A stretch of DNA of 64,000 nucleotides, from positions 1,798,001 to 1,862,000 of the forward strand of contig NZ_FOZM01000001.1 of assembly GCF_900114675.1 (NCBI RefSeq), written 5' to 3'. The DNA is from Yoonia litorea. Lineage in GTDB: Bacteria; Pseudomonadota; Alphaproteobacteria; Rhodobacterales; Rhodobacteraceae. The position numbers and the translations under genes were made by a program. Position 1 is the stretch's first letter; every line of letters starts with the position of its first letter. This document shows, piece after piece, positions 7,779 to 17,175 of the stretch. The notes below the pieces were generated by a model. It saw nothing but the letters and a program-made list of their open reading frames with translations, was not told the origin of the DNA and did no database searches.

Positions 7779-9977
7779 ATGACAGACTTTACATTGAGCA
7801 CTGACGCCGACGGCGTCGCCACAATCACCTGGGACACGGTTGGCAAGTCCATGAACGTCATGACCCTTGAGGCATGGGACGATCTGGAGGCACTTGTTGA
7901 TCAGGTGCTTGAAGACGATGCGATCAAGGGCGCGATCATCACGTCGGGAAAGCCTGGCAGTTTTGCTGGCGGCATGGACCTCAAGGTCATTGCCAAGATG
8001 AAGGAAATGGCTGGCGATGATCCGGCCAAAGGCCTTTTTGATGGCATCATGAACGCCCACCGCATCATGCGCAAAATCGAGCGCGCTGGTATGGACCCAA
8101 AGACCAACAAAGGCGGCAAACCGTTTGTGGCCGCACTTCCAGGCACTGCATTGGGTATCGGCCTCGAGATTCCACTTTCATGCCACTACATCATCGCGGC
8201 AGATAACCCTAAGGCGAAAATCGGCTTGCCTGAAATTCTTGTTGGCATCTTCCCGGGTGCCGGAGGCACAACGCGTCTGTCACGCAAGCTTGGTGCAATG
8301 GGCGCGTCGCCGCTCTTGCTCGAAGGCAAGCTGAACGATCCCAAGAAGGCGAAAGCCGCAGGGGTCATCGACGAGGTAGTGCCTGCAGATGAATTGTTGA
8401 GCGCTGCAAAGGCATGGGTTCTGTCCGAGCCAAAGATCGTCAAACCATGGGACGAAAAGGGGTACAAAATGCCAGGCGGTGCCCCTTACCACCCGGCTGG
8501 CTTCATGACCTTCGTTGGTGCGTCCGCGATGGTGAACGGAAAGACCCAAGGTGTTTATCCAGCGGCCAAAGCGTTGCTTTCTGCCGTTTATGAAGGCGCA
8601 CTGGTGCCATTCGACACGGCAATCAAAATCGAGGCACGCTGGTTCACCAACGTTTTGATGAACCCGTCGTCCTCTGCGATGATCCGCAGCCTCTTTGTGA
8701 ACAAGGAAGCGTTGGAAAAGGGTGCAAACCGTCCAGATGCGGCTGATCAGAAGGTTTCAAAAGTCGGTGTCATCGGTGCTGGTATGATGGGTGCCGGTAT
8801 CGCACTTGTCTCAGCCCTTGCTGGCATTGAGGTCGTTCTCATCGACAACTCTCAGGAAGCTGCGGACAAAGGTAAATCCTACACCGAAGCACATCTCGAT
8901 AAGGGCATGGCACGCAAGAAAGTCACTCAAGAGAAGAAGGACGCGGTTCTTGGTCTGATCAATGCCACCACAGACTATGATGCGCTGGCCGGTTGCGATC
9001 TGATCGTTGAGGCTGTGTTCGAGGACGTGGGCGTCAAGGCCGAAGTGACACAGAAAGTGCAAGCCGTCACCGGACCTGACTGTGTCTTTGCGACCAATAC
9101 GTCGACTTTGCCAATCACCGAGCTTGCCAAGGCCTCAGCCGACCCTGAAAAGTTCATCGGGATTCACTTCTTCTCGCCTGTCGACAAGATGTTGTTGGTC
9201 GAGATCATCAAGGGCAAAGAGACCGGCGACGTGGCGGTGGCCAAGGCGCTCGACTACGTGCGCCAAATCAAGAAGACACCAATCGTCGTCAATGATGCGC
9301 GCTTCTTCTATGCCAACCGCTGCATCATTCCTTACATCAACGAAGGTATTCGTATGGTGAAAGAAGGTGTTGAGCCTGCACTGATCGAAAATGCTGCCAA
9401 ATTGGTCGGTATGCCGCTTGGTCCGTTGCAACTGGTTGACGAAACCTCCGTCGATCTGGGTGTGAAGATCGCGAAAGCGACGAAAGCGGCAATGGGCGAC
9501 TCCTACCCTGACGGCGAAGTCGACGAAGTCCTTTTCTGGATGTTTGACGAAGGCCGTCTGGGTCGCAAATCGAACGCGGGCTTCTATGAATATGACGAGA
9601 AGGGCAAGCGTCAGGGCCTTTGGGAAGGTCTGGCCGCACAATACCCGGCTTCGGACGAGCAACCTGATCTGATTGAGGTCCAGCATCGCCTGCTCTTTGC
9701 ACAGGTCCTCGAAGCTGTCCGTGCCTTGGAAGAAGGCGTTTTGGAAGACATCCGCGAAGGTGACGTGGGTGCGATCCTTGGCTGGGGTTTTGCGCCTTGG
9801 TCTGGCGGCCCATTCAGCTGGCTTGATATGATCGGCGCGCCTTACGCCGCTGATCGCTGCGATGCGCTGACAGAGGCCTACGGTGACCGCTTCAAGACAC
9901 CGGCATTGTTGCGCGAAATGGCTGATAAGGGGCAAGAGTTCTACAAACGCTTCGGCTCAGATGCAAAAGCAGCTTAA
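7779..9977 (+). CDS. Multifunctional enoyl-CoA hydratase / 3-hydroxyacyl-CoA dehydrogenase (FadB/FadJ type)
   Basis: Hydrates 2-enoyl-CoA and oxidises 3-hydroxyacyl-CoA with NAD. The 732-aa protein has an N-terminal crotonase domain (about 1-200, including KPFVAALPGTALGIGLEIPL and the FPGAGGTTRL oxyanion region), an NAD-binding Rossmann domain from about 325 (GVIGAGMMGAGIAL), the catalytic His463 in IGIHFFSPVDKM, and C-terminal dehydrogenase domains. Length fits the ~700-735 residue alpha subunits. ATG 7779 was kept although the ribosome site (GGAAAACGA) is modest. It closes the operon and is followed directly by a strong terminator. FadB and FadJ cannot be told apart from sequence alone. Confidence 0.93.
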   Translation: MTDFTLSTDADGVATITWDTVGKSMNVMTLEAWDDLEALVDQVLEDDAIKGAIITSGKPGSFAGGMDLKVIAKMKEMAGDDPAKGLFDGIMNAHRIMRKIERAGMDPKTNKGGKPFVAALPGTALGIGLEIPLSCHYIIAADNPKAKIGLPEILVGIFPGAGGTTRLSRKLGAMGASPLLLEGKLNDPKKAKAAGVIDEVVPADELLSAAKAWVLSEPKIVKPWDEKGYKMPGGAPYHPAGFMTFVGASAMVNGKTQGVYPAAKALLSAVYEGALVPFDTAIKIEARWFTNVLMNPSSSAMIRSLFVNKEALEKGANRPDAADQKVSKVGVIGAGMMGAGIALVSALAGIEVVLIDNSQEAADKGKSYTEAHLDKGMARKKVTQEKKDAVLGLINATTDYDALAGCDLIVEAVFEDVGVKAEVTQKVQAVTGPDCVFATNTSTLPITELAKASADPEKFIGIHFFSPVDKMLLVEIIKGKETGDVAVAKALDYVRQIKKTPIVVNDARFFYANRCIIPYINEGIRMVKEGVEPALIENAAKLVGMPLGPLQLVDETSVDLGVKIAKATKAAMGDSYPDGEVDEVLFWMFDEGRLGRKSNAGFYEYDEKGKRQGLWEGLAAQYPASDEQPDLIEVQHRLLFAQVLEAVRALEEGVLEDIREGDVGAILGWGFAPWSGGPFSWLDMIGAPYAADRCDALTEAYGDRFKTPALLREMADKGQEFYKRFGSDAKAA

Positions 9978-9983
9978 CCAAAC

Positions 9984-10011
9984 AAGGGCGCCCCATCCGG
10001 GCGCCTTTTTT
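9984..10011 (+). terminator. Rho-independent terminator after the beta-oxidation operon
   Basis: Ten-base-pair stem (AAGGGCGCCC with GGGCGCCTTT, one G-U pair), five-base loop and a run of six T. It begins 6 bp after the stop of the FadB-type gene and its tail touches the stop of the convergent sulfotransferase gene. Confidence 0.85.
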
Positions 10012-10643
10012 CATTCCGGGCTGTAACCGAACTGAGCGATGTCCTGCCCTGCGAGGTCAGCAACGATCTCAATCTCTTCGGGTCCATAGTAAACCCGCCA
10101 GTCTTTGGCGCGCTCTGATGCATTGAGATGGGGCAAGGTCAGGCGAAAGCCCAAGTGCTCCCAGACAGGTGCGAAATCGTCCGGAAATTCGATCCGGACA
10201 AAGACCGTCTGTCTGTTTGCGCCATCGGAACCCCTGACATAAGACTTGGCCGCGCTATTGCGTTCCGCGTTCTGGATTGACGGATCTCGCAGGAACGCTT
10301 TGAATTCCTGAGACTTTGCGATGGCTACGGCAGGATGCGAGAATGATTGTGCGCGAAGCCAGTAATAGTAACTGACCATGCGGTCCCACGGGTTTCGGAC
10401 CAGCGCGCAGACCAAGAAGTCCTCACCAACCAGATCGCCGACGTCCGACATACGGCTGTGCTTCCATAGTCGGCCCGGGGTTTTCAGTCGGTCCAGTCGA
10501 TGCCGCCTTCGTCGGGCTTTGGGAGTGTCTCCGATCAGGATGTCATCAGCAGCGGCACGGTCCTCATAAGCGCGCATGAAGCTCGTCCCACCTGTCTTCG
10601 GGATGTGCACGAAGGCAAACTTACGTTTCGGCGAAATGATCAC
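10011..10643 (-). CDS. Sulfotransferase family protein
   Basis: PAPS-dependent sulfotransferase, 210 aa. FVHIPKTGGTSF at residues 11-22 is the 5'-phosphosulfate loop and LVRNPWDRMVSYYYW is the 3'-phosphate binding motif, both typical of the Sulfotransfer_2 group that modifies polysaccharides or lipids. The start is a GTG at 10643, chosen because it overlaps the stop of the exporter gene by GTGA; the open frame extends further upstream but only by running inside that gene. Co-transcription with the exporter upstream is likely. Substrate unknown. Confidence 0.85.
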   Translation of the reverse strand: MIISPKRKFAFVHIPKTGGTSFMRAYEDRAAADDILIGDTPKARRRRHRLDRLKTPGRLWKHSRMSDVGDLVGEDFLVCALVRNPWDRMVSYYYWLRAQSFSHPAVAIAKSQEFKAFLRDPSIQNAERNSAAKSYVRGSDGANRQTVFVRIEFPDDFAPVWEHLGFRLTLPHLNASERAKDWRVYYGPEEIEIVADLAGQDIAQFGYSPE

Positions 10644-11533
10644 GCTCTGCGCCTTAGCGTAACGATGACACCGGAGAGAATAATCAGTGCCATGCCCAAA
10701 AAACCCAGCGGCGGGATCGTCTGCCCCCACAAATACCAGGCCCAACCGCTGGCAAAGATCAGCAACGAATACTCAAAGACAGCCACATGGCTTGCCTCGC
10801 CGACTTGATAGCCGCGAAAAATGCAGAAAATACCAATCATTGCACCAACGGCCAGCACCGCGAGCCAAAGCAACATATCGCTGGTCAACGGCATCCACCC
10901 TCGCGCAGAAAATCCGTCTGGCCCACTGCCCGTGCCTGGAAGCACAATGCAACCGATCACGCCAAAGAGGCCCAGTGCCAAGAAGAACCCAGCGCTAAGC
11001 GTCATGGTCCCCTCCCCCTCGCACCAAGCACGCGTCGCGACTGCACCGACCGCATAACATAAACCTGCCAAGACAGGCAGGAAACTCACCCAATCGATTG
11101 CCTGAGGATCAGGACGGATGACCAGAACGGCACCGCAGAACCCCAAAGCCACTGCGACCCACTGACGGCCAGCCAAGGGCTTTCGCTGATAGATCGAAGA
11201 AATGAGCGCGACAAACAAAGGTGCTGTGAAGAAACCTGCGACCACAACACCGATGGGCATGATCGCAAGGCAGCCGAAATAGATCAAAAGGGCCACACCG
11301 AGGATCGCACTTCGCCCTGCAACTGCGGTCCACCGCCGTGGTCGCAACCCGCCAAAACCCGATGCTGCCACCAAGCCAAGCATGGCAAGAACCATCAGGC
11401 TGCGCATCAGATGGAACTGCCAAAGCGAGCTGTCGTCCGTCAGATGAACAATCAGATTATCCGAGAAGCCCAAGGTCGCCATTCCGACCAGCACCCAGAG
11501 GGCGGCTTTGGCCGGTGCCACATCTGTCGCCAT
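10640..11533 (-). CDS. EamA/DMT-family transporter 1
   Basis: 297-aa inner-membrane transporter of the drug/metabolite superfamily, with about ten hydrophobic segments organised as two EamA repeats (first repeat ends near AVLVIRPDPQAIDW, the typical end of the first EamA unit). ATG 11533 opens MATDVAPAKAALWVLVG. It is divergent from the acyl-CoA synthetase at 11628 across 94 bp and overlaps the sulfotransferase downstream. A metabolite exporter is the default guess; substrate unknown. Confidence 0.9.
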   Translation of the reverse strand: MATDVAPAKAALWVLVGMATLGFSDNLIVHLTDDSSLWQFHLMRSLMVLAMLGLVAASGFGGLRPRRWTAVAGRSAILGVALLIYFGCLAIMPIGVVVAGFFTAPLFVALISSIYQRKPLAGRQWVAVALGFCGAVLVIRPDPQAIDWVSFLPVLAGLCYAVGAVATRAWCEGEGTMTLSAGFFLALGLFGVIGCIVLPGTGSGPDGFSARGWMPLTSDMLLWLAVLAVGAMIGIFCIFRGYQVGEASHVAVFEYSLLIFASGWAWYLWGQTIPPLGFLGMALIILSGVIVTLRRRA

Positions 11534-11627
11534 CTATGATCCCTTTCCGGCCACAATTTCGTCTTTCAAACTCAACAATCTGACGCGATACTCAACCCTC
11601 AAAGTGCCGTATATGTAGGAGATCAGC

Positions 11628-13253
11628 ATGGGTTGGATGCGCGAAGAAACCGGTCTGGGCAAAAGAGCGGCGAACTATGTACCGCTTACGCCGCTGTCGC
11701 ATCTGCAAAGGGCGGCGCTGGTCTTTGCTGACCGTGAAGCCTTGGTCTATGGCAACACGCGCCTGTCTTACGGGCGCTATTACCGTCGCGTGTCGCGCCT
11801 TGCCTCAGCCCTGACCAAAGTGGGTGTTGAGCCAGGCGACGTGGTCGCAACCATCCTGCCAAACGTGCCAGCCCAATCCGAAGCAGCCTTTGGCGTTCCG
11901 GCATGCGGTGCCATTCTGAATACAATCAACACCAGACTGGATGTCGATACGGTCACCTACATCCTAGAGCATGGTGAAGCCAAGGTCGCGCTGGTGGACA
12001 GCCAGTTCCTACCTCTCGCCATGGAAGCGCTGGAGATTATGGAGACCGAGCCGCCACTGATTATCGAAGTCCCCGACACCGAAGCAGGCATCGCAGGGAT
12101 CGGTGAACAGCAGGACTATGAGGACTTTCTGGCCACCGGCGATCCCGAGTTTCCTTGGGTGCTCCCACAGGATGAATGGGAAAGCCTTGCTTTGAACTAC
12201 ACGTCGGGCACCACGGGCCGTCCCAAAGGCGTGGTTTACCATCACCGAGGTACCTACCTAATGACCATGGGCACCCCGATCAGTTGGGAATTGCCGCTGT
12301 TCATGCGGTATCTTCAGATTGTGCCTTTGTTCCACTGCAATGGCTGGAACCATACCTGGATGATGCCAGCGCTTGGCGGAACCGTTGTGTGCTGCCGCGA
12401 CATTACGGCAGAGAACATCTATGACGCGATCGCCAATGAAGGCGTGACACATTTCGGCGGGGCACCCATCGTGCTGAATATGCTGGTCAACGCCCGGCAA
12501 GAAGACCGCAAGCCATTTGACCACACAGTTGAGGTGTTCACGGCCGGCGCCCCGCCTGCCCCGGCAACGCTCGCTGCAATCGGCAAGCTCGGATTCAACG
12601 TCAAGCAGGTTTACGGCCTTACTGAGACATATGGTCATGTCACCGAATGTATCTGGGACGATGCATGGAATGACCTGCCTGATGACGAACAGGCCGCAAT
12701 CAAAGCCCGCCAAGGTGTTGCATTTCCAATGATGGAAGACGTGACGGTCGTGGATGAAAACATGTGTCAGGTGCCAGCGGACGGCGCGACACAAGGCGAA
12801 ATTGTCATGCGCGGCAATGCCGTCATGAAAGGCTATCTCAAAAACCCGCGCGCCACAGAGAAGGCATTTGCTGGCGGCTATTTCCATTCAGAGGACTTGG
12901 CGATCCAGCATCCTGACGGCTCAATTCAGATTTCAGACCGTGCAAAGGACATCATCATCTCGGGTGGCGAAAATATCAGCTCTGTCGAAGTCGAGGGCGC
13001 ATTGATGCATCATCCAGCGGTAAACCTCTGCGCCGTGGTCGCAAAACCGGATGAAAAGTGGGGCGAGGTGCCGTGTGCATTTGTCGAACTGAAGGAAGGC
13101 GAGCAAGCGGACGAAGTCGACATCATTGCATTTACGCGCCAGCGCCTGGCGGGCTTCAAGTGCCCCAAGCACGTCATCTTTCAGGAACTCCCGAAGACGT
13201 CGACCGGCAAGATCCAGAAATTTGAATTGCGGAAGCTGGCAAAGGCGCTTTAG
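11628..13253 (+). CDS. AMP-dependent acyl-CoA synthetase (medium-chain type)
   Basis: Activates a carboxylic acid to its CoA thioester via an acyl-adenylate. 541 aa, ANL superfamily. The phosphate loop YTSGTTGRPKGV begins at residue 191; YGLTETYG and the hinge SDRAKDIIISGGENIS follow, and the C-terminal catalytic Lys is in PKTSTGKIQKFEL. ATG 11628 follows GGAGATCAGC. Overall it resembles the medium-chain/DmdB-like acyl-CoA ligases common in roseobacters; sequence does not settle whether the substrate is a fatty acid or methylmercaptopropionate. It stands alone between an exporter (divergent) and a membrane protein. Confidence 0.9.
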   Translation: MGWMREETGLGKRAANYVPLTPLSHLQRAALVFADREALVYGNTRLSYGRYYRRVSRLASALTKVGVEPGDVVATILPNVPAQSEAAFGVPACGAILNTINTRLDVDTVTYILEHGEAKVALVDSQFLPLAMEALEIMETEPPLIIEVPDTEAGIAGIGEQQDYEDFLATGDPEFPWVLPQDEWESLALNYTSGTTGRPKGVVYHHRGTYLMTMGTPISWELPLFMRYLQIVPLFHCNGWNHTWMMPALGGTVVCCRDITAENIYDAIANEGVTHFGGAPIVLNMLVNARQEDRKPFDHTVEVFTAGAPPAPATLAAIGKLGFNVKQVYGLTETYGHVTECIWDDAWNDLPDDEQAAIKARQGVAFPMMEDVTVVDENMCQVPADGATQGEIVMRGNAVMKGYLKNPRATEKAFAGGYFHSEDLAIQHPDGSIQISDRAKDIIISGGENISSVEVEGALMHHPAVNLCAVVAKPDEKWGEVPCAFVELKEGEQADEVDIIAFTRQRLAGFKCPKHVIFQELPKTSTGKIQKFELRKLAKAL

Positions 13254-13365
13254 TCCCTTCCTCGCTTTCACTCGTCTGCGGCGTGTGCCGTCGCTTGCAG
13301 CGCACCGCGCTGCATGACAAACCGCCTGAAAGAAGCTAGGATTTCTGAAAAATGGCGGGCAGTAG

Positions 13366-14382
13366 ATGACAGCGCTTGAACGGTATGTGCGGTTGGAAAG
13401 CGATGCGCTCTGGCGCGCGACGCCGGATGACCAACGCCGTGACGTCGTGATCTCGTTTGGAAAAGCCACACTTGTGATTGCAGATCAAGCCGGCCGGCCT
13501 TTGGCGCATTGGTCGCTCACCGCCCTCATCCGCAAGAACCAAGGGGTTCAACCTGCCCTCTATGTCCCCGACGAGGACGAAAGCGAACTGCTGGAGATCA
13601 GCGACGACACAATGGTTGAAGCCATCGAAGAGGTCCGCAAAGCACTTTCAAAGTCACGCCCTCACCCAGGCAAACTGCGTCTGTGGCTGACTGGACTGGG
13701 GATTACCGCTGCGGTTCTTCTTGCGACGCTCTGGTTGCCATCAGCGCTGACGCGTCAAACACTGGCTGTGGTTCCGCCCGCAAAACGCAGTGAGATCGGG
13801 ATGGTCATGCTGGATCATATGACGCAAACGACCGGACCCGTCTGTGATGACCCAAGAGCAAAACGTGCATCTGGCCGACTGGCAGAGCGGCTTTTTGGGG
13901 CGGAAACGCCAGTCAAAATCTTCGTCGTGCCAAGTCTTCCGGCAAGAAGCTTGCGACTGCCTGGGGGCATCGTTGTGATCAGTTCCGACATGTTGCGCCT
14001 TATCGACGATCCAGCCTCCGCCGCCGGGTTCATACTGGCTGCCTGGATGGATGATGAGATGGATGATCCACTGGAACCGATACTCGATGAAACCGGCGTG
14101 GGATCGACGCTGCGATTGCTGACAACCGGCGGCATCGACGACGCAACTTTGCAGGCCTATGCTTTGCGTCTGGCACAGGAAGAGGCCCAATCACCAGAAC
14201 CGCAGGTGATCGCAACTGCACTGGCAACTGCTGGTGTGCCTTTTGGCCCTTACGTGAATGCAATCGACAAACTGACGGGATCACGCCCTGAACTCGGACC
14301 TGATCCGCTGAGCGGTGTTGGCTACACTCCGATCCTGAATGACAGTGACTGGGTCAGCCTTCGGAATGCCTGCGACACCTGA
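13366..14382 (+). CDS. Membrane protein resembling an inactivated M48 peptidase
   Basis: 338 aa. Residues 1-100 form a soluble, possibly PH-like, N-terminal part; one membrane helix lies at about 107-128 (WLTGLGITAAVLLATLWLP); the rest is periplasmic or cytoplasmic. SLRLPGGIVVISSDML followed by AGFILAAWMDDEMDDP copies the M48 layout, in which a strand with ALPGG is followed by the HExxH zinc helix, but here residues 226-230 read AWMDD, so no zinc ligand remains. Possible pseudopeptidase; the match is by eye. ATG 13366 has a weak ribosome site. Convergent with upp, 2 bp apart. Confidence 0.75.
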   Translation: MTALERYVRLESDALWRATPDDQRRDVVISFGKATLVIADQAGRPLAHWSLTALIRKNQGVQPALYVPDEDESELLEISDDTMVEAIEEVRKALSKSRPHPGKLRLWLTGLGITAAVLLATLWLPSALTRQTLAVVPPAKRSEIGMVMLDHMTQTTGPVCDDPRAKRASGRLAERLFGAETPVKIFVVPSLPARSLRLPGGIVVISSDMLRLIDDPASAAGFILAAWMDDEMDDPLEPILDETGVGSTLRLLTTGGIDDATLQAYALRLAQEEAQSPEPQVIATALATAGVPFGPYVNAIDKLTGSRPELGPDPLSGVGYTPILNDSDWVSLRNACDT

Positions 14383-14384
14383 AC

Positions 14385-15017
14385 CTAACGCGTGCCGAAC
14401 ATCCGGTCGCCCGCATCGCCAAGTCCCGGAACGATATAGCCCTTCTCATTGAGGTGGCTGTCGATGGCTGCAGTGACGATTGGAACATCGGGGTGCGCCT
14501 CTTTCATCCGTGCGATGCCTTCCGGAGCTGCCAAGAGACAAAGAAACCGGATGTTCGTCGCGCCCGCCTCTTTGAGCAGATCAATCGCGGCGACCGATGA
14601 ATTGCCGGTGGCCAACATCGGATCAACAGCGATGACCAAACGGTCCTCAAGGGCGGTTGGAACTTTGAAGTAATACTGAACCGGCTCCAAAGTTTCCTCG
14701 TCGCGGTAAAGACCCACAAAACCAACCCTTGCCGACGGGATTAGCTCAAGCACACCGTCAAGCAGACCGTTGCCCGCCCGCAAGATCGAGACCAGCGCGA
14801 GTTTCTTGCCGTCGATGACCGGTGCATCCATTGGTTCAAGCGGTGTCTCAATCGGCTTCGTCGTCATCGGCAACCCGCGCGTCACCTCATAAGCCAAAAG
14901 CTGGCTGATCTCTCTCAAGAGCTGTCTGAAGACGGCGGTCGAGGTGTCTTTCTGCCGCATCAGAGTCAGTTTGTGCTGCACCAAAGGGTGGGTGACGTGG
15001 GTGACATGCTCTGTCAT
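14385..15017 (-). CDS. upp: Uracil phosphoribosyltransferase
   Basis: Makes UMP from uracil and PRPP. The 210-aa protein has the PRPP-binding loop [12 protein letters not shown] (Asp132) and the uracil-site ending [16 protein letters not shown], both diagnostic of Upp. It is the last gene of the cdd-deoA-deoB-add-upp salvage operon; its ATG overlaps the add stop by ATGA, so translation is coupled. Together these enzymes break nucleosides down and return uracil and ribose phosphates to metabolism. Confidence 0.97.
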   Translation of the reverse strand: MTEHVTHVTHPLVQHKLTLMRQKDTSTAVFRQLLREISQLLAYEVTRGLPMTTKPIETPLEPMDAPVIDGKKLALVSILRAGNGLLDGVLELIPSARVGFVGLYRDEETLEPVQYYFKVPTALEDRLVIAVDPMLATGNSSVAAIDLLKEAGATNIRFLCLLAAPEGIARMKEAHPDVPIVTAAIDSHLNEKGYIVPGLGDAGDRMFGTR

Positions 15018-16003
15018 TGCGTTTCCTCCAATTGTCTGCCGATCCGCTCACGGGTGTCTTCATCGCAAAACGCAGCCGCAATGGCCGTCCGGTTCAGGGC
15101 GTTGAAATCGTCCTCTTCCCAGCCGAAGGTGCGTTGCAGCATTTCGAATTCCTTTGTCATCGTTGTGTGAAAGAACGGCGGGTCGTCTGTCGAAACAGTC
15201 ACCTTGACGCCTGCGTCTCTCAGCTTTGCAATCGGATGGCTTGGCCAGCCAGAAACAGCCTTCAGCACTACGTTTGAACCGGGACACACCTCAAGAACGA
15301 TATCCTTTTCCATAATTTCATCAATCAGCGCGTGATCATCAGCAGCGCCGATCCCATGACCGATGCGCGACACACCGAGATCGCGGATCGTCTCGCGTAC
15401 CATTGACGGCCCGCCCCATTCTCCAGCGTGACAGGTGAGGTTCAGCCCTGCTTCGCGCGCCAGATCAAAACTGTAAGCGTAATCGCCGGGCCGTCCGACC
15501 ATCTCGCCTCCGGCCATGCCGTAACCTGTGATGAAGCGGCCTTTCGTTTCGGCGGCACAGCGCGCGGCAGGCTTGCACGCCTCTGGACCAAAATGCCTGA
15601 TGCCAGTCACGATCCCACGCAGGGTAATCCCGAACTTGGTCTCGGCTTCATCGGCGGCATCGACAATGGCAGCAAGGTAATCCCTCCACGCGGCAAGGTC
15701 GCCGCCCCCACAGAAATCCGGTGAAACGAAGGTCTCCATATAGATCACGCCGTTTGCGGCCGTCTCTTCGAGGACTGCGAGCGTCAGCCTGCGGAAATCC
15801 TCTGGTGTTTGCAGCGTGGTGCACGCGGCTTCGTAGACTTTCAGAAAATGGTCGAAGTCGCGGAAGGCGTAGCCACCATCGGCGTCAAAGATACCGCCGA
15901 TATCGATCTTTTTCTCGCGTGCGAGGCCGCGAATGAATGCAGGCGGCGCGCAACCTTCGAGGTGCGTGTGCAACTCGACTTTGGGAAACGACTTGAAACT
16001 CAT
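15014..16003 (-). CDS. add: Adenosine deaminase
   Basis: Deaminates adenosine or deoxyadenosine (or adenine, in the related adenine-deaminase clade). 329 aa with the metal-binding His12 and His14 (ELHTHLEG), the HAGE motif, RIGHGI and VSTDDPPFF, which supply the zinc ligands and catalytic residues. ATG 16003 overlaps the deoB stop. Note the Cys-Ala in LEGCAPP where many adenosine deaminases have Ser-Ile/Leu; this and the short length leave adenine deaminase possible. In a nucleoside operon, adenosine is the more likely substrate. Confidence 0.9.
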   Translation of the reverse strand: MSFKSFPKVELHTHLEGCAPPAFIRGLAREKKIDIGGIFDADGGYAFRDFDHFLKVYEAACTTLQTPEDFRRLTLAVLEETAANGVIYMETFVSPDFCGGGDLAAWRDYLAAIVDAADEAETKFGITLRGIVTGIRHFGPEACKPAARCAAETKGRFITGYGMAGGEMVGRPGDYAYSFDLAREAGLNLTCHAGEWGGPSMVRETIRDLGVSRIGHGIGAADDHALIDEIMEKDIVLEVCPGSNVVLKAVSGWPSHPIAKLRDAGVKVTVSTDDPPFFHTTMTKEFEMLQRTFGWEEDDFNALNRTAIAAAFCDEDTRERIGRQLEETQ

Positions 16004-17175
16004 AGAAAGCTCTTTCCTTCACCCGCATAGGGTACATTGAGGTAATCAGCGATAGATGCGGCCACATCTGTAAAGGCCAGAAGCCCCAGCTCGCGCGCGC
16101 CGATCCCATGGACAAGGACCGGCACACGCTCGCGTGTGTGATCTGTGCCTGACCACGTGGGATCGTTCCCGTGATCGGCTGTCACGATCAGCATGTCGTC
16201 TGAGCGAAGCGTTCCAATCAGATCGGCAAGGCGTCCATCAAACCACTCCAGGTGGTCGCGATAGCCTGCGGCATCACGGCGATGCCCGTATTCGCTATCG
16301 AACTCTACCAAATTGGCAAAAACAAAACTGCCGTCTGCAGCCTCACCGGACAGATCAAAGAGATGGTCCATCAGGGCCCGATCCCGTCCTTTGCGCAGAT
16401 CATCAATCCCGCGCATTGAGAAAATGTCGCCGATCTTGCCGACCGCATAGACCTTGCGGCCTGCGGCATGAACATAATCACAGATCGTGTTTGACGGGGG
16501 TGCGATTGCGAAATCCTTGCGATGCGCCGTGCGTTCAAACGCCCCCTCATGGCCGATAAAGGGACGAGCGATCACGCGACCGACCTTCATCTCATGCAGC
16601 ATCGGAGCGACGTCTGCACAAAGTTTCAACAGACGGTCGAGGCCAAATGCCTCTTCATGTGCCGCGATCTGCAGAACACTATCGACCGACGTGTAGCAGA
16701 TGGGCCAACCAGAGCGCAGATGTTCTGCCCCGTAATCAGCAATCACCTCTGTCCCTGATGCATGGCAGTTGGCAAGAATGCCTTCGGTGCCTGCGGCTTT
16801 GCAAAGCGCCTCTGTGACCTTGGCGGGAAATGCAGGTGTCGCTTTCGGGAATGTATGCCAGTCCCAAGGGACGGGCACGCCTGCAAGCTCCCAGTGTCCT
16901 GATGGTGTGTCCTTGCCCTTTGATACCTCTGTCGCCGCACCCCACGCGCCGCTGGGCGAAGATGCAAAGCCGGGCAAGGCTATCCCGGATGCACAGGTGA
17001 CTGCCTGGCCCAACCCAAGCTGCGCGAGTGTCGGGACGTTCAAACCGACATTCTGCGCGATATGCGCAACAGTATTGGCGCCGGTATCAGGCAAATCGCC
17101 ATTGAAGAACTGATCTGCATCAGGTGCGCCACCGATGCCGACGCTATCAATGACGATCAAAAATACACGTCCCAT
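16000..17175 (-). CDS. deoB: Phosphopentomutase
   Basis: Interconverts (deoxy)ribose 1-phosphate and 5-phosphate, linking nucleoside phosphorolysis to the pentose pathway. 391 aa, alkaline-phosphatase superfamily: N-terminal metal site VFLIVIDSVGIGGAPDA, the DeoB cap domain, and C-terminal LIVTADHGNDPTWSGTDHTRE with the remaining metal ligands. Length matches the family. Its start overlaps the deoA stop by one base (TGATG), and its end overlaps add. Confidence 0.97.
   Translation of the reverse strand: MGRVFLIVIDSVGIGGAPDADQFFNGDLPDTGANTVAHIAQNVGLNVPTLAQLGLGQAVTCASGIALPGFASSPSGAWGAATEVSKGKDTPSGHWELAGVPVPWDWHTFPKATPAFPAKVTEALCKAAGTEGILANCHASGTEVIADYGAEHLRSGWPICYTSVDSVLQIAAHEEAFGLDRLLKLCADVAPMLHEMKVGRVIARPFIGHEGAFERTAHRKDFAIAPPSNTICDYVHAAGRKVYAVGKIGDIFSMRGIDDLRKGRDRALMDHLFDLSGEAADGSFVFANLVEFDSEYGHRRDAAGYRDHLEWFDGRLADLIGTLRSDDMLIVTADHGNDPTWSGTDHTRERVPVLVHGIGARELGLLAFTDVAASIADYLNVPYAGEGKSFL

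Noticed and set aside
3319..13253. A DMSP demethylation set (dmdC and dmdB)
   Set aside because: The long acyl-CoA dehydrogenase and the acyl-CoA synthetase resemble DmdC and DmdB classes, but neighbours are general beta-oxidation genes and no dmdA or dmdD is seen.
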